Shown piece by piece: positions 26,319 through 35,016 of a stretch of DNA of 64,000 nucleotides. The notes beneath the pieces were generated by a model. That model ran no database searches. It was not told the origin of the DNA and worked only from the letters and a program-made list of their open reading frames with translations. Made by a program: the position numbers and the translations under genes. Numbering within the stretch: position 1 is the first letter of the stretch; every line of letters begins with the position of its first letter. This DNA is from BRHc4a sp049323915 (GTDB taxonomy: Bacteria; Bacillota; Desulfotomaculia; Desulfotomaculales; Desulfocucumaceae). The stretch lies in assembly GCA_049323915.1 (NCBI GenBank), contig JBMOPC010000058.1, positions 22,611-86,610 on the forward strand, given 5' to 3'.

Positions 26319-27065
26319 ATGAATATATATGCCATCAGTGACCTTCATCTGTCTTTTTGCTCCGACCCCGACACCGTCAGGTGGGATGTCCCCGAGCACA
26401 AGCCCATGTGGGAGATAGACCGGGGCTGGGAGGATCACGCCCGCAGGATATACGAAAACTGGACCGGCGCCATATCCCGGGAAGACCTGGTCCTGCTTCC
26501 CGGGGACATCTCCTGGGCCATGCGGCTTGAGGAGGCCGGGCCCGACATTCACTATCTGAGCCTTCTTCCGGGAAATATAGTGGCCGTGCAGGGGAACCAT
26601 GACTACTGGTGGCAAAGCGTCTCCAGGGCAAGAAAAAAAATGCCCCCCAACGTGAGACTTATACAAAATGACTGTGTTTTTTTTGAAGGGCTGGCAGTCT
26701 GCGGAACCAGGGGCTGGCTTTGCCCCAACGGCGCCTTTTTCGGGGAAAAGGACATGAAGATATACCAAAGGGAGCTGATCAGGCTTGAAATGTCCCTGAA
26801 GCAGGCCGGTGGAAAAGCCGAAAGGATTATTGCCATGATGCACTATATGCCAACCAATGAAAAAAACGAGCACAGCGGTTTTATTGATCTTTTTCAGAGA
26901 TACGGAGTGGATACAGTGGTGTACGGGCACCTGCATTCAAGGGCCTGCCGGTACAGGCTGCCGGACAAATGCTGGGGAATAAACTTTCACCTGGTCAGCG
27001 CCGACTTTCTCGGCTTCAGCCCGGCGCACATAGGTTTTTGGCATGGAGCCCACAATATATTTTAA
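26319..27065 (+). CDS. calcineurin-like metallophosphoesterase
   Basis: Two-metal phosphoesterase (248 aa). Metal ligands are seen in order: DLH (residues 8-10), GDISWA, GNHDYWW, a His in MMHYMP and GHLHS. Length and segments such as LPGDISWAMRLEEA match a Firmicutes family annotated only as serine/threonine or general phosphoesterase; the substrate is unknown. It stands alone between small genes. Confidence 0.9.
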   Translation: MNIYAISDLHLSFCSDPDTVRWDVPEHKPMWEIDRGWEDHARRIYENWTGAISREDLVLLPGDISWAMRLEEAGPDIHYLSLLPGNIVAVQGNHDYWWQSVSRARKKMPPNVRLIQNDCVFFEGLAVCGTRGWLCPNGAFFGEKDMKIYQRELIRLEMSLKQAGGKAERIIAMMHYMPTNEKNEHSGFIDLFQRYGVDTVVYGHLHSRACRYRLPDKCWGINFHLVSADFLGFSPAHIGFWHGAHNIF

Positions 27066-27185
27066 TGTTTTTTTCTTTTTGGGACAGGAGGAAATCCTGA
27101 CGGCATGTCGAATATTTTGCCAATAAATATTTTATGAACTAAAATATATTCCGCCGGGCGGAACTAATACTAAGGAGGTTATTAT

Positions 27186-27509
27186 ATGGCTAGCATGCAA
27201 GAAGTAGTGGCCGGTCTTTCCAATGTTCTCCAGAACAACGCGGCAAAAAACAAGGGAGTAAACGGAGTATTCCAGTTTGAAATCGGTGGGGATGAGCCCA
27301 TGAATTTCTTCTTCCAGCTTGACGACGGCGTACCCACCGTTGGTGAAGGCGCCGCAGACAGCTCCAATATAACTATTTCAATGGCCTCGTCGGACTTCAA
27401 AGACCTTGTGGACGGAAAGCTGAACGGAATGATGGCCTTTATGAGCGGAAAGCTCAAAATAAAAGGCGACATGTCACTGGCCATGAAGCTGGAGAGCATC
27501 ATCAAGTAA
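27186..27509 (+). CDS. SCP2 sterol-binding-domain-like protein
   Basis: 107-residue SCP2-fold protein: NGVFQFEIGGDEPMNFFFQL, then ITISMASSDFKDLVDGKLNGMMAFMSGKLKIKGDM, the typical hydrophobic-ligand fold. It presumably binds a lipid or acyl-CoA. It starts at ATG 27186 after AAGGAGGT and ends in a strong terminator, so it is monocistronic. Bacteria lack sterols, so the ligand is open. Confidence 0.9.
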   Translation: MASMQEVVAGLSNVLQNNAAKNKGVNGVFQFEIGGDEPMNFFFQLDDGVPTVGEGAADSSNITISMASSDFKDLVDGKLNGMMAFMSGKLKIKGDMSLAMKLESIIK

Positions 27510-27524
27510 ATCAATAGATTTCAC

Positions 27525-27557
27525 TTCACCCGGAGAATATCCGGGTGAATTTTTTTT
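27525..27557 (+). terminator. intrinsic terminator after SCP2 gene
   Basis: TTCACCCGGA / TCCGGGTGAA with loop GAATA and T8. Confidence 0.96.
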
Positions 27558-27659
27558 CGCCGGGGGGGCATGTTAGACTGTACATTTTTATCATGCGGGA
27601 GTATTGTTAAGATATAGAAAATTATGCTAAAGGTCAGCATTGAAAAGAGGAACGTTTTT

Positions 27660-28022
27660 ATGTCGCTATTATCTCAACTGGAGTCAGAAATCTGCGAGAC
27701 CTTTATCAAGCTGCAGAGAGAGCTTACCGGAAGGGGCCCCGAAGAGACAAGGGCTTATATATTCAGGGACATGGTCATTGTCCGAGCCAAGGGGATACTT
27801 ACAAAACAGGAAATGCATGTGGCCGCTACCCGGAGGGGAAGGAGCCTGGTAAAACAGATGCGCCAGGAACTCCGGGAAACATATCTGGAAAGAATTGAGG
27901 GGATGATAACCAGCATTATGGGCTGCCGGGTGGTCAGCAGCCATGGCGATATAAGCATCCGGACAGGCGACGCGCTGGAGGTTTTCATATTGGAGTGCGA
28001 TCTCAATAAAAAGCTGAAATAA
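27660..28022 (+). CDS. DUF2294 / MpsC-family protein
   Basis: About 120 residues of the DUF2294 family (MpsC, named from a sodium-linked membrane-potential system in Staphylococcus). Seen: LLSQLESEICETFIKLQRELTGRGPEETRAYIFRDMVIVRAKGILT and SHGDISIRTGDALEVFILE. It has no membrane segment itself. ATG 27660 is preferred (AAGAGG ahead); ATG 27624 adds 12 residues. Partners MpsA/B are not in the window. Confidence 0.82.
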   Translation: MSLLSQLESEICETFIKLQRELTGRGPEETRAYIFRDMVIVRAKGILTKQEMHVAATRRGRSLVKQMRQELRETYLERIEGMITSIMGCRVVSSHGDISIRTGDALEVFILECDLNKKLK

Positions 28023-28031
28023 GCCGCGGTG

Positions 28032-28060
28032 TTGCCATTTTTGCAGTTAAACTGTATAAT
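28032..28060 (+). promoter_or_regulatory. sigma-A promoter for a small transcript
   Basis: TTGCCA, 17 bases, TATAAT. The only thing immediately downstream is the 30-codon frame at 28083. Confidence 0.6.
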
Positions 28061-28082
28061 TGAAGTACAATCAAAGGTGGAC

Positions 28083-28175
28083 ATGAAGCGGGAGCGCCTT
28101 GAGCGGCGGCTTTGGCCTCAGGTAAACCAGCACATAACGGCATACGGTGAGGTGCCTTTTGTGTTGGTTTTTTAG
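28083..28175 (+). CDS. putative 30-aa small protein
   Basis: Frame MKRERLERRLWPQVNQHITA plus ten hydrophobic-ended residues, stop TAG. It lies about 20 bases after a good promoter and has AAGGTGG just upstream of its ATG, though at only about two bases. Basic N-terminal half, hydrophobic C-terminal half. No homologue known to me; the transcript might instead be a leader or small RNA for the gene at 28344. Confidence 0.35.
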   Translation: MKRERLERRLWPQVNQHITAYGEVPFVLVF

Positions 28176-28343
28176 TTTGTCATCGGCAGCCATTGGGCAC
28201 GTAGCTGTGGAGGTGGTTATAAAAAACGTTCATTGAAGGAATTTTGTTTTCTGTGGCAAAAGTATAGTATAAAAAATTAATTGTTTTTCCCTGCCGGCAT
28301 TTTTTGTAGTACCATTTTGTTGTATTTTAAGGGAGGGTTTAAG

Positions 28344-28670
28344 GTGGCTAATTTTACATGTGACACTTGCGGAAAAGAGATCCACGCCATTGATGGCATA
28401 CTTTCCTGGACAAGGGAAGATCACCGGCTGGGCAATTTCAAGCTGACGCACAAGGAGTCCCTGGGGACGGGCTGCCAGCCGAAGGAAAACAACAGATACA
28501 GGGAGTTGTACACCCTGACCCTGGCCACCGGTTTTATGGAGTTCATTTCATACCTTCTGGAGCGGTGGGAGGACGGCTTTTCTCTGACCGAGCCCCAAAC
28601 ATTAAGGAATGTCATGCGCCAGTTAAACCTGCACATCCATGAAAAGCTTCTTATGATGATTGAGGACTAA
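28344..28670 (+). CDS. hypothetical protein with N-terminal CxxC
   Basis: 108 residues. The N-terminal FTCDTCGKEIHAIDGILSW looks like half of a zinc-ribbon; a further Cys (GTGCQPK) and His residues follow. The C-terminal half is helical. The start GTG 28344 is placed by GGGAGGG; longer open frame lacks support. No function is assignable. Confidence 0.65.
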   Translation: MANFTCDTCGKEIHAIDGILSWTREDHRLGNFKLTHKESLGTGCQPKENNRYRELYTLTLATGFMEFISYLLERWEDGFSLTEPQTLRNVMRQLNLHIHEKLLMMIED

Positions 28671-28700
28671 AAAAATAATATCAAAAACGCTGAATAAATG

Positions 28701-29120
28701 ATCCGGGCTCGGTCCATAATAATTGCGTAGGGTTCGTAATGGCCGAGCCCAGACTGTTACAGGGTCAAAAAGGCTCTGTAATGGTCGGCCAAAGGTTAAT
28801 ATCGGGTCAAATGGCTCGGTATTAGCCGGCGGGAAGATCTATGTATGTTCCGGCAGGCTTTGTAATAGTCCCAAAGATTATTACAGGGTCGCAAGGGATG
28901 TGCATAGGTCGAGCTAAGATTATTACGGTTGCCGGATATATTCAGCTTTGTTGATATACGAGGTCTGCAGCAGTCGAGAGATTGCTGCAGGCTTCCTAGG
29001 TAGCCGTAATAGTCGAGCAAAGGTCATTGCGGGTGCCGTAATGGTCTATAATGGCCGAAAGGTCATTGTTGGCTATGCAGGTATTCGTAGTGGCTGTAGC
29101 GTAGTTCATTACGGGCTCAC
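28701..29120. repeat. degenerate tandem repeat array, about 40-bp period
   Basis: Roughly ten imperfect units of 38-50 bases, each beginning GTAAT-R-G-Y-C and often holding GATTATTAC or GGTCATTRC, so that GTAAT...ATTAC can pair. Units start near 28736, 28778, 28819, 28862, 28902, 28950, 29002, 29038 and 29087. The 420 bases hold no convincing gene: short frames on both strands lack ribosome sites. It is bounded on the right by a strong terminator. Confidence 0.6.
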
Positions 29121-29121
29121 T

Positions 29122-29158
29122 AAAAAAAACTCTCCTCTTTATGGGGAGAGTTTTTTTG
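29122..29158. terminator. bidirectional intrinsic terminator
   Basis: AAAAAAACTCTCC / GGAGAGTTTTTTT; the A and T runs make it work in both directions. It closes the repeat-array region before trkA. Confidence 0.92.
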
Positions 29159-29251
29159 TGTGCACACCTGTCAAAAAAAACTTGATTGTTTTGGCCCGGT
29201 GATGTAATTTTACATGAGAATAATATTTTTAAGAGCCGGGAGAGGCCGTCG

Positions 29252-30595
29252 ATGATAATTACAATCATAGGAGCCGGCAAGGTTGGGACTGAAATAGCTC
29301 ACAGGCTTAGTGAGGAAGGCCACGATATTGTTGTGATAGACCGCAATGAGTCGCAGCTGGCCAAGATCAATGAAACGCTTGATGTCCTCACTGTCAAGGG
29401 GAATGGCTCAAGCTCCCAGCTATTGAAAGACATCGGGGTGTCTGACAGCGACCTGCTTGTTGCTGTTACCGACAGCGACGAGATCAACATGATTTCCTGC
29501 ATGACCGCAAAGAGGGTGGGAGTTGCCAGGACCATCGCCAGGATCAGGGACCCGGATTATGTCAGGGACCTGATTATATCCAAGGAGGACCTGGGCATTG
29601 ACCTGGTGATAAACCCCGACTACGCCGCCTCCACGGAAATATCAAGGCTGCTGACCATGAACCTCTCCATTCACACCGAACACTTTGCCAACGGCAAGGT
29701 GCAGCTGGCCGAGCTGGCGGTTGAAGAGTGCAATGTTGAGTTTGCCGGTAAAAGGATACAGGACATTGACCTTCCCAAGTCCTCCCTTATCGTGGGCATA
29801 TCCCGCAAGGGGGAAATGATAGTGCCCGGCGGCAGGGACCAGATAAAGTCCGGCGACACCATTTACGTGGTGGGAAACAATGACTCAATCAACAAGTTGT
29901 ACCTCAAGTTCAAGAGAAAGAGACAGAAAGTACACAACGTGATAATACTGGGGGGCGGCAGGATAGGCCTTTATCTGGCTGAAAAGCTCAGCAAAAGAGG
30001 CATGAGGGTAAAAATTATCGAGCAGAATGCCGAAAGATGCCATGAACTGGCCAACAGGCTGTCAGACGTCCTCATACTGAAGGGGGACGGCACAGACGTG
30101 GACCTCCTGAAAAGGGAGGGCATACACGAGACCGACGCCTTTGTGGCGGTAACCGGATTTGACGAGGAAAACCTGCTCATTGCCCTCCTGGTCAAGCAGC
30201 TGGGCGCCAAGAGGGTGATCGCCAAGGTCAGCCGTCCCAGCTATGCCCCGCTGGTGGAGCGGCTTGGCGTTGACGCCGCCATCAGCCCCCGGCTGATCAC
30301 CATCAGTGAAATAATGAGATTTATCAGGGGAGGCAGGCTCCTGTCGCTGGTGCTGCTTCTGAACGAGCAGGCCGAGGCCCTGGAGGTCATCGTACAGCCG
30401 GGCAGCAAGATTGCCGGCAGGTCCCTGTCGTCTTCGGGTCTGCCGAAAGGGGTTATCATAGGGGCCATATCCCGGGGTAATAGGATAATCATTCCCGAGG
30501 GCAGCCATGTGATACAGGCCGATGACCGACTGGTGGTCTTTGCCCTGGGGCATGTTGTCCATACTGTTGAGGCTCTTTGCAGCCGGGAGGATTAG
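29252..30595 (+). CDS. trkA: Trk potassium uptake NAD-binding subunit TrkA
   Basis: Cytosolic gating subunit (447 aa) with two RCK_N-RCK_C pairs: NAD-binding IIGAGKVGTEIAHRL at the N-terminus and IILGGGRIGLYLAEKL at about 230. It binds TrkH and gates K+ flow by nucleotide binding. It starts at ATG 29252 (GGGAGAGG upstream); the frame extends left without support. Four bases separate it from trkH. Confidence 0.96.
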   Translation: MIITIIGAGKVGTEIAHRLSEEGHDIVVIDRNESQLAKINETLDVLTVKGNGSSSQLLKDIGVSDSDLLVAVTDSDEINMISCMTAKRVGVARTIARIRDPDYVRDLIISKEDLGIDLVINPDYAASTEISRLLTMNLSIHTEHFANGKVQLAELAVEECNVEFAGKRIQDIDLPKSSLIVGISRKGEMIVPGGRDQIKSGDTIYVVGNNDSINKLYLKFKRKRQKVHNVIILGGGRIGLYLAEKLSKRGMRVKIIEQNAERCHELANRLSDVLILKGDGTDVDLLKREGIHETDAFVAVTGFDEENLLIALLVKQLGAKRVIAKVSRPSYAPLVERLGVDAAISPRLITISEIMRFIRGGRLLSLVLLLNEQAEALEVIVQPGSKIAGRSLSSSGLPKGVIIGAISRGNRIIIPEGSHVIQADDRLVVFALGHVVHTVEALCSRED

Positions 30596-30599
30596 CCAG

Positions 30600-32045
30600 T
30601 TGAACAAAAAGCTTATATTAAAAGCACTGGGACTGATACTGCTTTGCGAAGGGGCAGCCATGGTCCCGTCTCTTTTGATGACATTTTATTTTTCCGAAAA
30701 AGACTGGCAGGCTTTTATTATCAGCATAATAATAACCCTTCTGGCGGGGGGGCTGATGACGGCGCTGGGCACCGGGGCCCAGGGCAACGTGGGGTACCGG
30801 GAGGGCTTTGCCGTTGCCGCCTTCGGCTGGATTATACTGGCCGGGTTCGGATCTTTGCCGTATATGTTGACAGGTGTGCTGCCAAACCCGGTGGACGCGT
30901 ACTTTGAGACCATGTCCGGCTTTACCACCACCGGGGCCTCGGTTATAACCGACGTGGAGATACTGTCCCATGGCATGCTGCTCTGGCGCAGCCTGACACA
31001 CTGGCTGGGCGGCATGGGTATCATCGTGCTGACCGTGGCGCTTATACCGTCACTGAAGATAGCGGGACTGCAGATGTTCAAGGCCGAGGTTCCCGGCCCC
31101 ACAAAAAGCAAGGTGCTGCCCAGGATAGCCCAGACATCGAGAGAGCTGTACAAAATATACCTCTTGATTACAGCAGCCGAGATCATACTATTAACGCTGG
31201 CCGGAATGGATTTGTTCGACTCATTCATCCATACCTTCGGCACCGTCGCCACCGGGGGATTCTCCAGCAAAGGCGCCAGCATAGCCGCATATGACAGCTT
31301 TTTAATCGAGATTATCATAGTGTTTTTTATGGTCATCTGCGGTATGAACTTCGCACTGCACTACTACAGCATGAGGGGCAACTTCAGGCCCACCCTGAGG
31401 GATCCCGAGGCGCGGCTTTATATTGGCATAATACTGGCGGCAACGGCATTTATCACCATCGACCTGGTATTGAATATGAACTACGAAGCCGGGCAGGCCG
31501 CCAGGTACTCCATTTTCCAGGTTTCATCAATCATTACCACCACAGGCTATGCTTCCGCCGATTTTGACCAGTGGCCGTCTTTCAGCAAGATGGTGCTGCT
31601 GATCCTGATGTTTATAGGAGGGTGCGCCGGGTCCACCGGGGGCTCCATCAAGGTTTCGAGGATACTCATTATGTTCAAGGGCATCTCCCGCCAGATTACC
31701 AAATTACTTCACCCCCAGGCGGTTATTCCACTGCGCGTAGGCAAGGATATAATCCCCCAGGATGTGGCGGACAACGTGCAGACGTTCTTCTTCCTGTATT
31801 TTATTATCTTCGGGGCTTCGGTGCTGGTTGTTTCTTCTTTCGGAGTCGACCTGGTAAGCTCCATTTCAGCGGTGGCCGCCACCCTTGGCAACGTGGGGCC
31901 GGGCTTTGGCATTGTGGGCCCGATGTCCAATTATTACTCTCTTCCCACGGCGGCAAAGGCTGTTCTTTCACTGTGCATGATTGTCGGAAGGCTTGAGCTG
32001 TACACACTGCTGGTGATAATGAGCTCCAAGTTCTGGAGGAGCTAA
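30600..32045 (+). CDS. trkH: Trk potassium transporter membrane subunit TrkH
   Basis: K+-translocating subunit (481 aa) with four pore-like repeats, recognisable from MSGFTTTGASVI, FGTVATGGFSS, ITTTGYASADFDQWP and a final GNVGPGFG filter. TTG 30600 is chosen, just after the trkA stop with GGGAGG upstream. Together with trkA it forms a complete potassium uptake system. Confidence 0.95.
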   Translation: MNKKLILKALGLILLCEGAAMVPSLLMTFYFSEKDWQAFIISIIITLLAGGLMTALGTGAQGNVGYREGFAVAAFGWIILAGFGSLPYMLTGVLPNPVDAYFETMSGFTTTGASVITDVEILSHGMLLWRSLTHWLGGMGIIVLTVALIPSLKIAGLQMFKAEVPGPTKSKVLPRIAQTSRELYKIYLLITAAEIILLTLAGMDLFDSFIHTFGTVATGGFSSKGASIAAYDSFLIEIIIVFFMVICGMNFALHYYSMRGNFRPTLRDPEARLYIGIILAATAFITIDLVLNMNYEAGQAARYSIFQVSSIITTTGYASADFDQWPSFSKMVLLILMFIGGCAGSTGGSIKVSRILIMFKGISRQITKLLHPQAVIPLRVGKDIIPQDVADNVQTFFFLYFIIFGASVLVVSSFGVDLVSSISAVAATLGNVGPGFGIVGPMSNYYSLPTAAKAVLSLCMIVGRLELYTLLVIMSSKFWRS

Positions 32046-32111
32046 ATGTAGCCTTTGCGCTTTTTTTTCTTTATGTTAAAATATTTGCGGTGGTTGGAAG
32101 GAGGCATTTGT

Positions 32112-32840
32112 ATGTCGGGACACTCCAAATGGTCAACTATAAAGAGGAAAAAGGCCAAGGTGGATGCCGTCAGGGGAAGGATATTCACCCAGCTGGGCAA
32201 AGAGATAATTATGGCTGCCAAGGCCGGGGGAGGCGACCCCGAAAACAACCTCAGGCTTAAAAACGCCATAACCAAGGCCAAGGAGGCCAACATCCCCAAC
32301 GAAAACATACAGAGGGCCATAATGAAGGGCACCGGGGAGCTTGGAGGCGGAAGCTACGAGGAAATAGTCTACGAGGGATACGGCCCGGGCGGTGTGGCAG
32401 TGATGCTGGAGGCTATGACGGACAACCGCAACCGGACCGCCGGAGAGATAAGGCACCTGTTTTCAAAATATGGGGGCAACCTTGGTGAGAGCGGGTGCGT
32501 TTCCTGGATGTTTGAGAAAAAAGGGGTCATCATGGTGGAAAAGGGCCCGGGGGCGGACGAGGACGACCTTGTGCTGGCAGCCCTCGACGCCGGGGCCGAG
32601 GATATGAAGTCCGAAGATGATGATGTGTATGAAATAATAACGGACCCGGAAAACTTCGAGGCTGTGAGGGACGTCATCTCTGAAAAGGGGTTTAAACTCC
32701 CGGAAGCCCAGGTTTCGATGATACCGAAGACCACGGTTAAAATACAGGGGGCCCAGGCGGAAATGATGCTGAAGCTGATGGACTCACTGGAGGACCTGGA
32801 TGATGTGAACGAGATTTATACCAATTTTGAGATGGACTAG
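32112..32840 (+). CDS. YebC/PmpR-family protein
   Basis: Conserved 242-aa protein, start MSGHSKWSTIKRKKAKVDAVRG, internal NPENNLRLKNAITKAKEANIPNENIQRAI and YEGYGPGGVAVMLE. The family has been described as a transcription regulator and more recently linked to translation of proline-rich stretches. In clostridia and many bacteria it precedes ruvC, as here with one gene between. ATG 32112 follows GGAAGGAGG. Confidence 0.95.
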   Translation: MSGHSKWSTIKRKKAKVDAVRGRIFTQLGKEIIMAAKAGGGDPENNLRLKNAITKAKEANIPNENIQRAIMKGTGELGGGSYEEIVYEGYGPGGVAVMLEAMTDNRNRTAGEIRHLFSKYGGNLGESGCVSWMFEKKGVIMVEKGPGADEDDLVLAALDAGAEDMKSEDDDVYEIITDPENFEAVRDVISEKGFKLPEAQVSMIPKTTVKIQGAQAEMMLKLMDSLEDLDDVNEIYTNFEMD

Positions 32841-32990
32841 CGGCTGATTTGCGGGGTGAGGTGTTGTGCTTCACCTCGTTTTTATGCTGTCCAACTCTTA
32901 GCCCGGTCTCAGCCGGGAGCGCCCGCCGGTGTTTTAACACCTGCAAAAATGGCAATAATAAGTGTTGAAACAATTGGCGGGGGCGTTGAA

Positions 32991-33611
32991 ATGTTTACAA
33001 GAATCAGTTATTTCGTGACAGGGATGGTAATAACCGTGGCGGTGGCTGCGGCCGTGTTTTTGGGGGCGGTTTTTATCGCGGGCCCGGCTGTGTGGCCTTT
33101 GCTGCCGGTTTTTGGCGATGTCGGGGGCAAGGTGGTGGCGCCCGGGGCCGTGCTGAAAAAGGAAAACAGTTACCTGTGCGGTGACGTGGAACTGTCTTTC
33201 CAGGGGCAGGCCCCGGGGGGGATTGTTGGCAGGAGCTTAAAGGACCTGCGCGGTAAATATACTGAAAGCGAAGGCTGGTCGGTGGATTTAAAAAATGAAA
33301 AACTGGTGGTACTTAGGAAAACAGTTGATGAATTCTGCAGCCTGCACAGCCGGTACCGGCACCTCGGTGTTCAAAACGGCAGGCTGGCGGTGTACCAGGG
33401 GCCTCTGGGATTCGACAAAAAGCTTCTGAGGGTGGAAGAAAGCAAAAGAATAGAAATGCTGCCCCGGGGGCTCAGTGAAAAGCTTCAAAAGGCCCGGGAA
33501 TTCGACAGGCTTTCGCCGGAAGAAAAGTCCGCCCTGCGCGGTGAGCTGGAGTTTATTGATGAAACCGCCCTTAACAGCGCGCTCGAAAACCTGGACGAGC
33601 TTTCAGAGTAA
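32991..33611 (+). CDS. membrane-anchored BofC-like protein
   Basis: 206 residues: one N-terminal membrane segment (about 8-31), then an exported domain whose C-terminal part (HLGVQNGRLAVYQGPLGFDKKLLRVE ... LSPEEKSALRGELEFIDE) resembles the BofC C-terminal domain. BofC acts in forespore-mother cell signalling to pro-sigma-K processing in Bacillus. The location between yebC and ruvC is usual for this lineage (recollection). The start ATG 32991 has GGGGG upstream. Match is by motif, so moderate certainty. Confidence 0.65.
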   Translation: MFTRISYFVTGMVITVAVAAAVFLGAVFIAGPAVWPLLPVFGDVGGKVVAPGAVLKKENSYLCGDVELSFQGQAPGGIVGRSLKDLRGKYTESEGWSVDLKNEKLVVLRKTVDEFCSLHSRYRHLGVQNGRLAVYQGPLGFDKKLLRVEESKRIEMLPRGLSEKLQKAREFDRLSPEEKSALRGELEFIDETALNSALENLDELSE

Positions 33612-33631
33612 GACGGGAGATTGAGTGATTA

Positions 33632-33722
33632 TTGACGGTATAGCGCTTTTCGGCATATAGTCGTAATTCTGGTTTTGGCAGGGAGGATATTTGGCCCGCT
33701 TACCAGAATTTTTATAGCGCTT
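33632..33722 (+). promoter_or_regulatory. ruvC upstream region: promoter-like boxes and hairpin
   Basis: TTGACG, 18 bases, TATAGT (33632-33661). Then AATTCTGGT (33665-33673) / ACCAGAATT (33702-33710) with Ts after it, and a direct repeat TATAGCGCTT at 33639 and 33713. Could be a promoter with attenuator. Confidence 0.35.
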
Positions 33723-33795
33723 GGGATAATACAGTTCATTTTTTTTAGGTTTTAGAGGCTTTTATTCAACTGACTAACACAACGGAGGTTGCCGG

Positions 33796-34287
33796 TTGAT
33801 AATATTGGGAGTCGATCCGGGAACGGCCATAACCGGTTACGGTGTCGTCGGGTTCTGCGGGAACAGGTTTAGTGTACTCCAGTACGGCTGTGTAAGGACA
33901 AGCCCGGACATGGACCTGGCGGGCCGCCTGGGGGTGCTTTATCAAAGCCTTAATGGCGTCATAAACGGGTATAGCCCCGACCATTTCGCCATTGAGCAGC
34001 TTTTTTTCAACAAAAATGCCAAAACGGCCCTTGCGGTGGGCCATGCCAGGGGGGTGGCCATGCTGGCGGCGATTCAGTCCGGACTGCCGGTGTTTGAGTA
34101 TACCCCGCTGCAGGTAAAGCAGGCCGTGGTGGGGAACGGGAGGGCGGCTAAGGAGCAGGTGCAGTTTATGGTCAAGACGCTTCTTAATCTTGACAGCAAG
34201 CCCAGTCCCGACGATGTGGCCGACGCGCTGGCAGTGGCTATGTGCCACGCCTTCAGATGGTCCGGAACGGAGGCGCTGCGAAGATGA
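33796..34287 (+). CDS. ruvC: Holliday junction resolvase RuvC
   Basis: 163-residue nuclease cutting Holliday junctions. Acidic residues are seen in GVDPGTAITGYGVV, AIEQLFFNKNAKTALAVGHARG and SPDDVADALAVAMCHA. It starts at TTG 33796 behind GGAGGT. The stop overlaps the ruvA start (ATGA). First gene of ruvCAB. Confidence 0.97.
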   Translation: MIILGVDPGTAITGYGVVGFCGNRFSVLQYGCVRTSPDMDLAGRLGVLYQSLNGVINGYSPDHFAIEQLFFNKNAKTALAVGHARGVAMLAAIQSGLPVFEYTPLQVKQAVVGNGRAAKEQVQFMVKTLLNLDSKPSPDDVADALAVAMCHAFRWSGTEALRR

Positions 34288-34898
34288 TCGCCTTTCTCAG
34301 GGGAAAGCTTTACTCCGTAAGGGAAGACGCCGTAATTGTAGATGTCGGCGGGGTGGGATACCAGGTCCATGTGCCCCTTTCCGCTATCCCCGGGCTGCCT
34401 TCCACCGGACAGGACGTGCTGCTGCACACCTATATGGTCGTGCGGGAGGACGGCATAAGCCTTTTCGGTTTTGACACCGTGGAGGCGCTTAATGTTTTTT
34501 GCCTTCTGCTCAATGTCAACGGGGTGGGCCCAAGGGGAGCACTGAGCCTGCTGTCGGTAATCACCCCCGGTAACCTTGTGCTGGCGGTGAAGGATGAAAA
34601 TATTGGGCTTATTACCCGTGCCCCGGGCATAGGAAAAAAAATTGCCCAGAGGATTGTACTGGAGCTGAAAGATAAACTGAAGGCCGAAGACCACCCCTCC
34701 GGGAGCGGGGCTGTGACATTAAGGCAGGGAGAAGGAGCCGGGGACGCTGTGGAAGCGCTGTTATCCCTGGGTTACGGGATGTCCCAGGCGTCCCAGGCGG
34801 TGGACAGGGCGGCTGCCGAAATGGGAGCCGGCGCCGTCACAGCCGATCTGGTACGGCAGGCCTTAAGGCACCTGGCCGACCTAAGGCCGGGCAGATAG
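34284..34898 (+). CDS. ruvA: Holliday junction DNA helicase subunit RuvA
   Basis: 204 residues: OB-fold (MIAFLRGKLYSV, DVGGVGYQVHVP), helix-hairpin-helix region (VNGVGPRGALSLL, APGIGKKIAQRIVLELKDKL) and the C-terminal RuvB-contacting domain (VEALLSLGYGMSQASQAVD). ATG 34284 overlaps the ruvC stop. Confidence 0.97.
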   Translation: MIAFLRGKLYSVREDAVIVDVGGVGYQVHVPLSAIPGLPSTGQDVLLHTYMVVREDGISLFGFDTVEALNVFCLLLNVNGVGPRGALSLLSVITPGNLVLAVKDENIGLITRAPGIGKKIAQRIVLELKDKLKAEDHPSGSGAVTLRQGEGAGDAVEALLSLGYGMSQASQAVDRAAAEMGAGAVTADLVRQALRHLADLRPGR

Positions 34899-34906
34899 TA
34901 TACTAG

Positions 34907-34947
34907 CTGTCAGGAGACAGAATCCAGGAGCCAGGAGCCAGAATAAT
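34907..34947. repeat. GA-rich degenerate intergenic repeat, copy 1
   Basis: GAGACAGAATCCAGGAGCCAGGAGCCAGAAT-type sequence between ruvA and ruvB (CCAGGAG repeated in tandem). Similar AGAATCCAGAAG-type stretches occur at 39480 and 46335. Confidence 0.4.
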
Positions 34948-35016
34948 ATAAGCCGGACTTAATGAATTCTGACGGAAAATAATATCAGGTAAGTTATTAT
35001 CAAGGGCGGTTATATT

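Noticed and set aside
26273..26341. 22-codon frame before the phosphoesterase (MPIKQPCKKRRKDPC...)
   Set aside because: It overlaps the start of the next gene in another frame, has a weak ribosome site and no support for translation; could be a leader peptide but not called.
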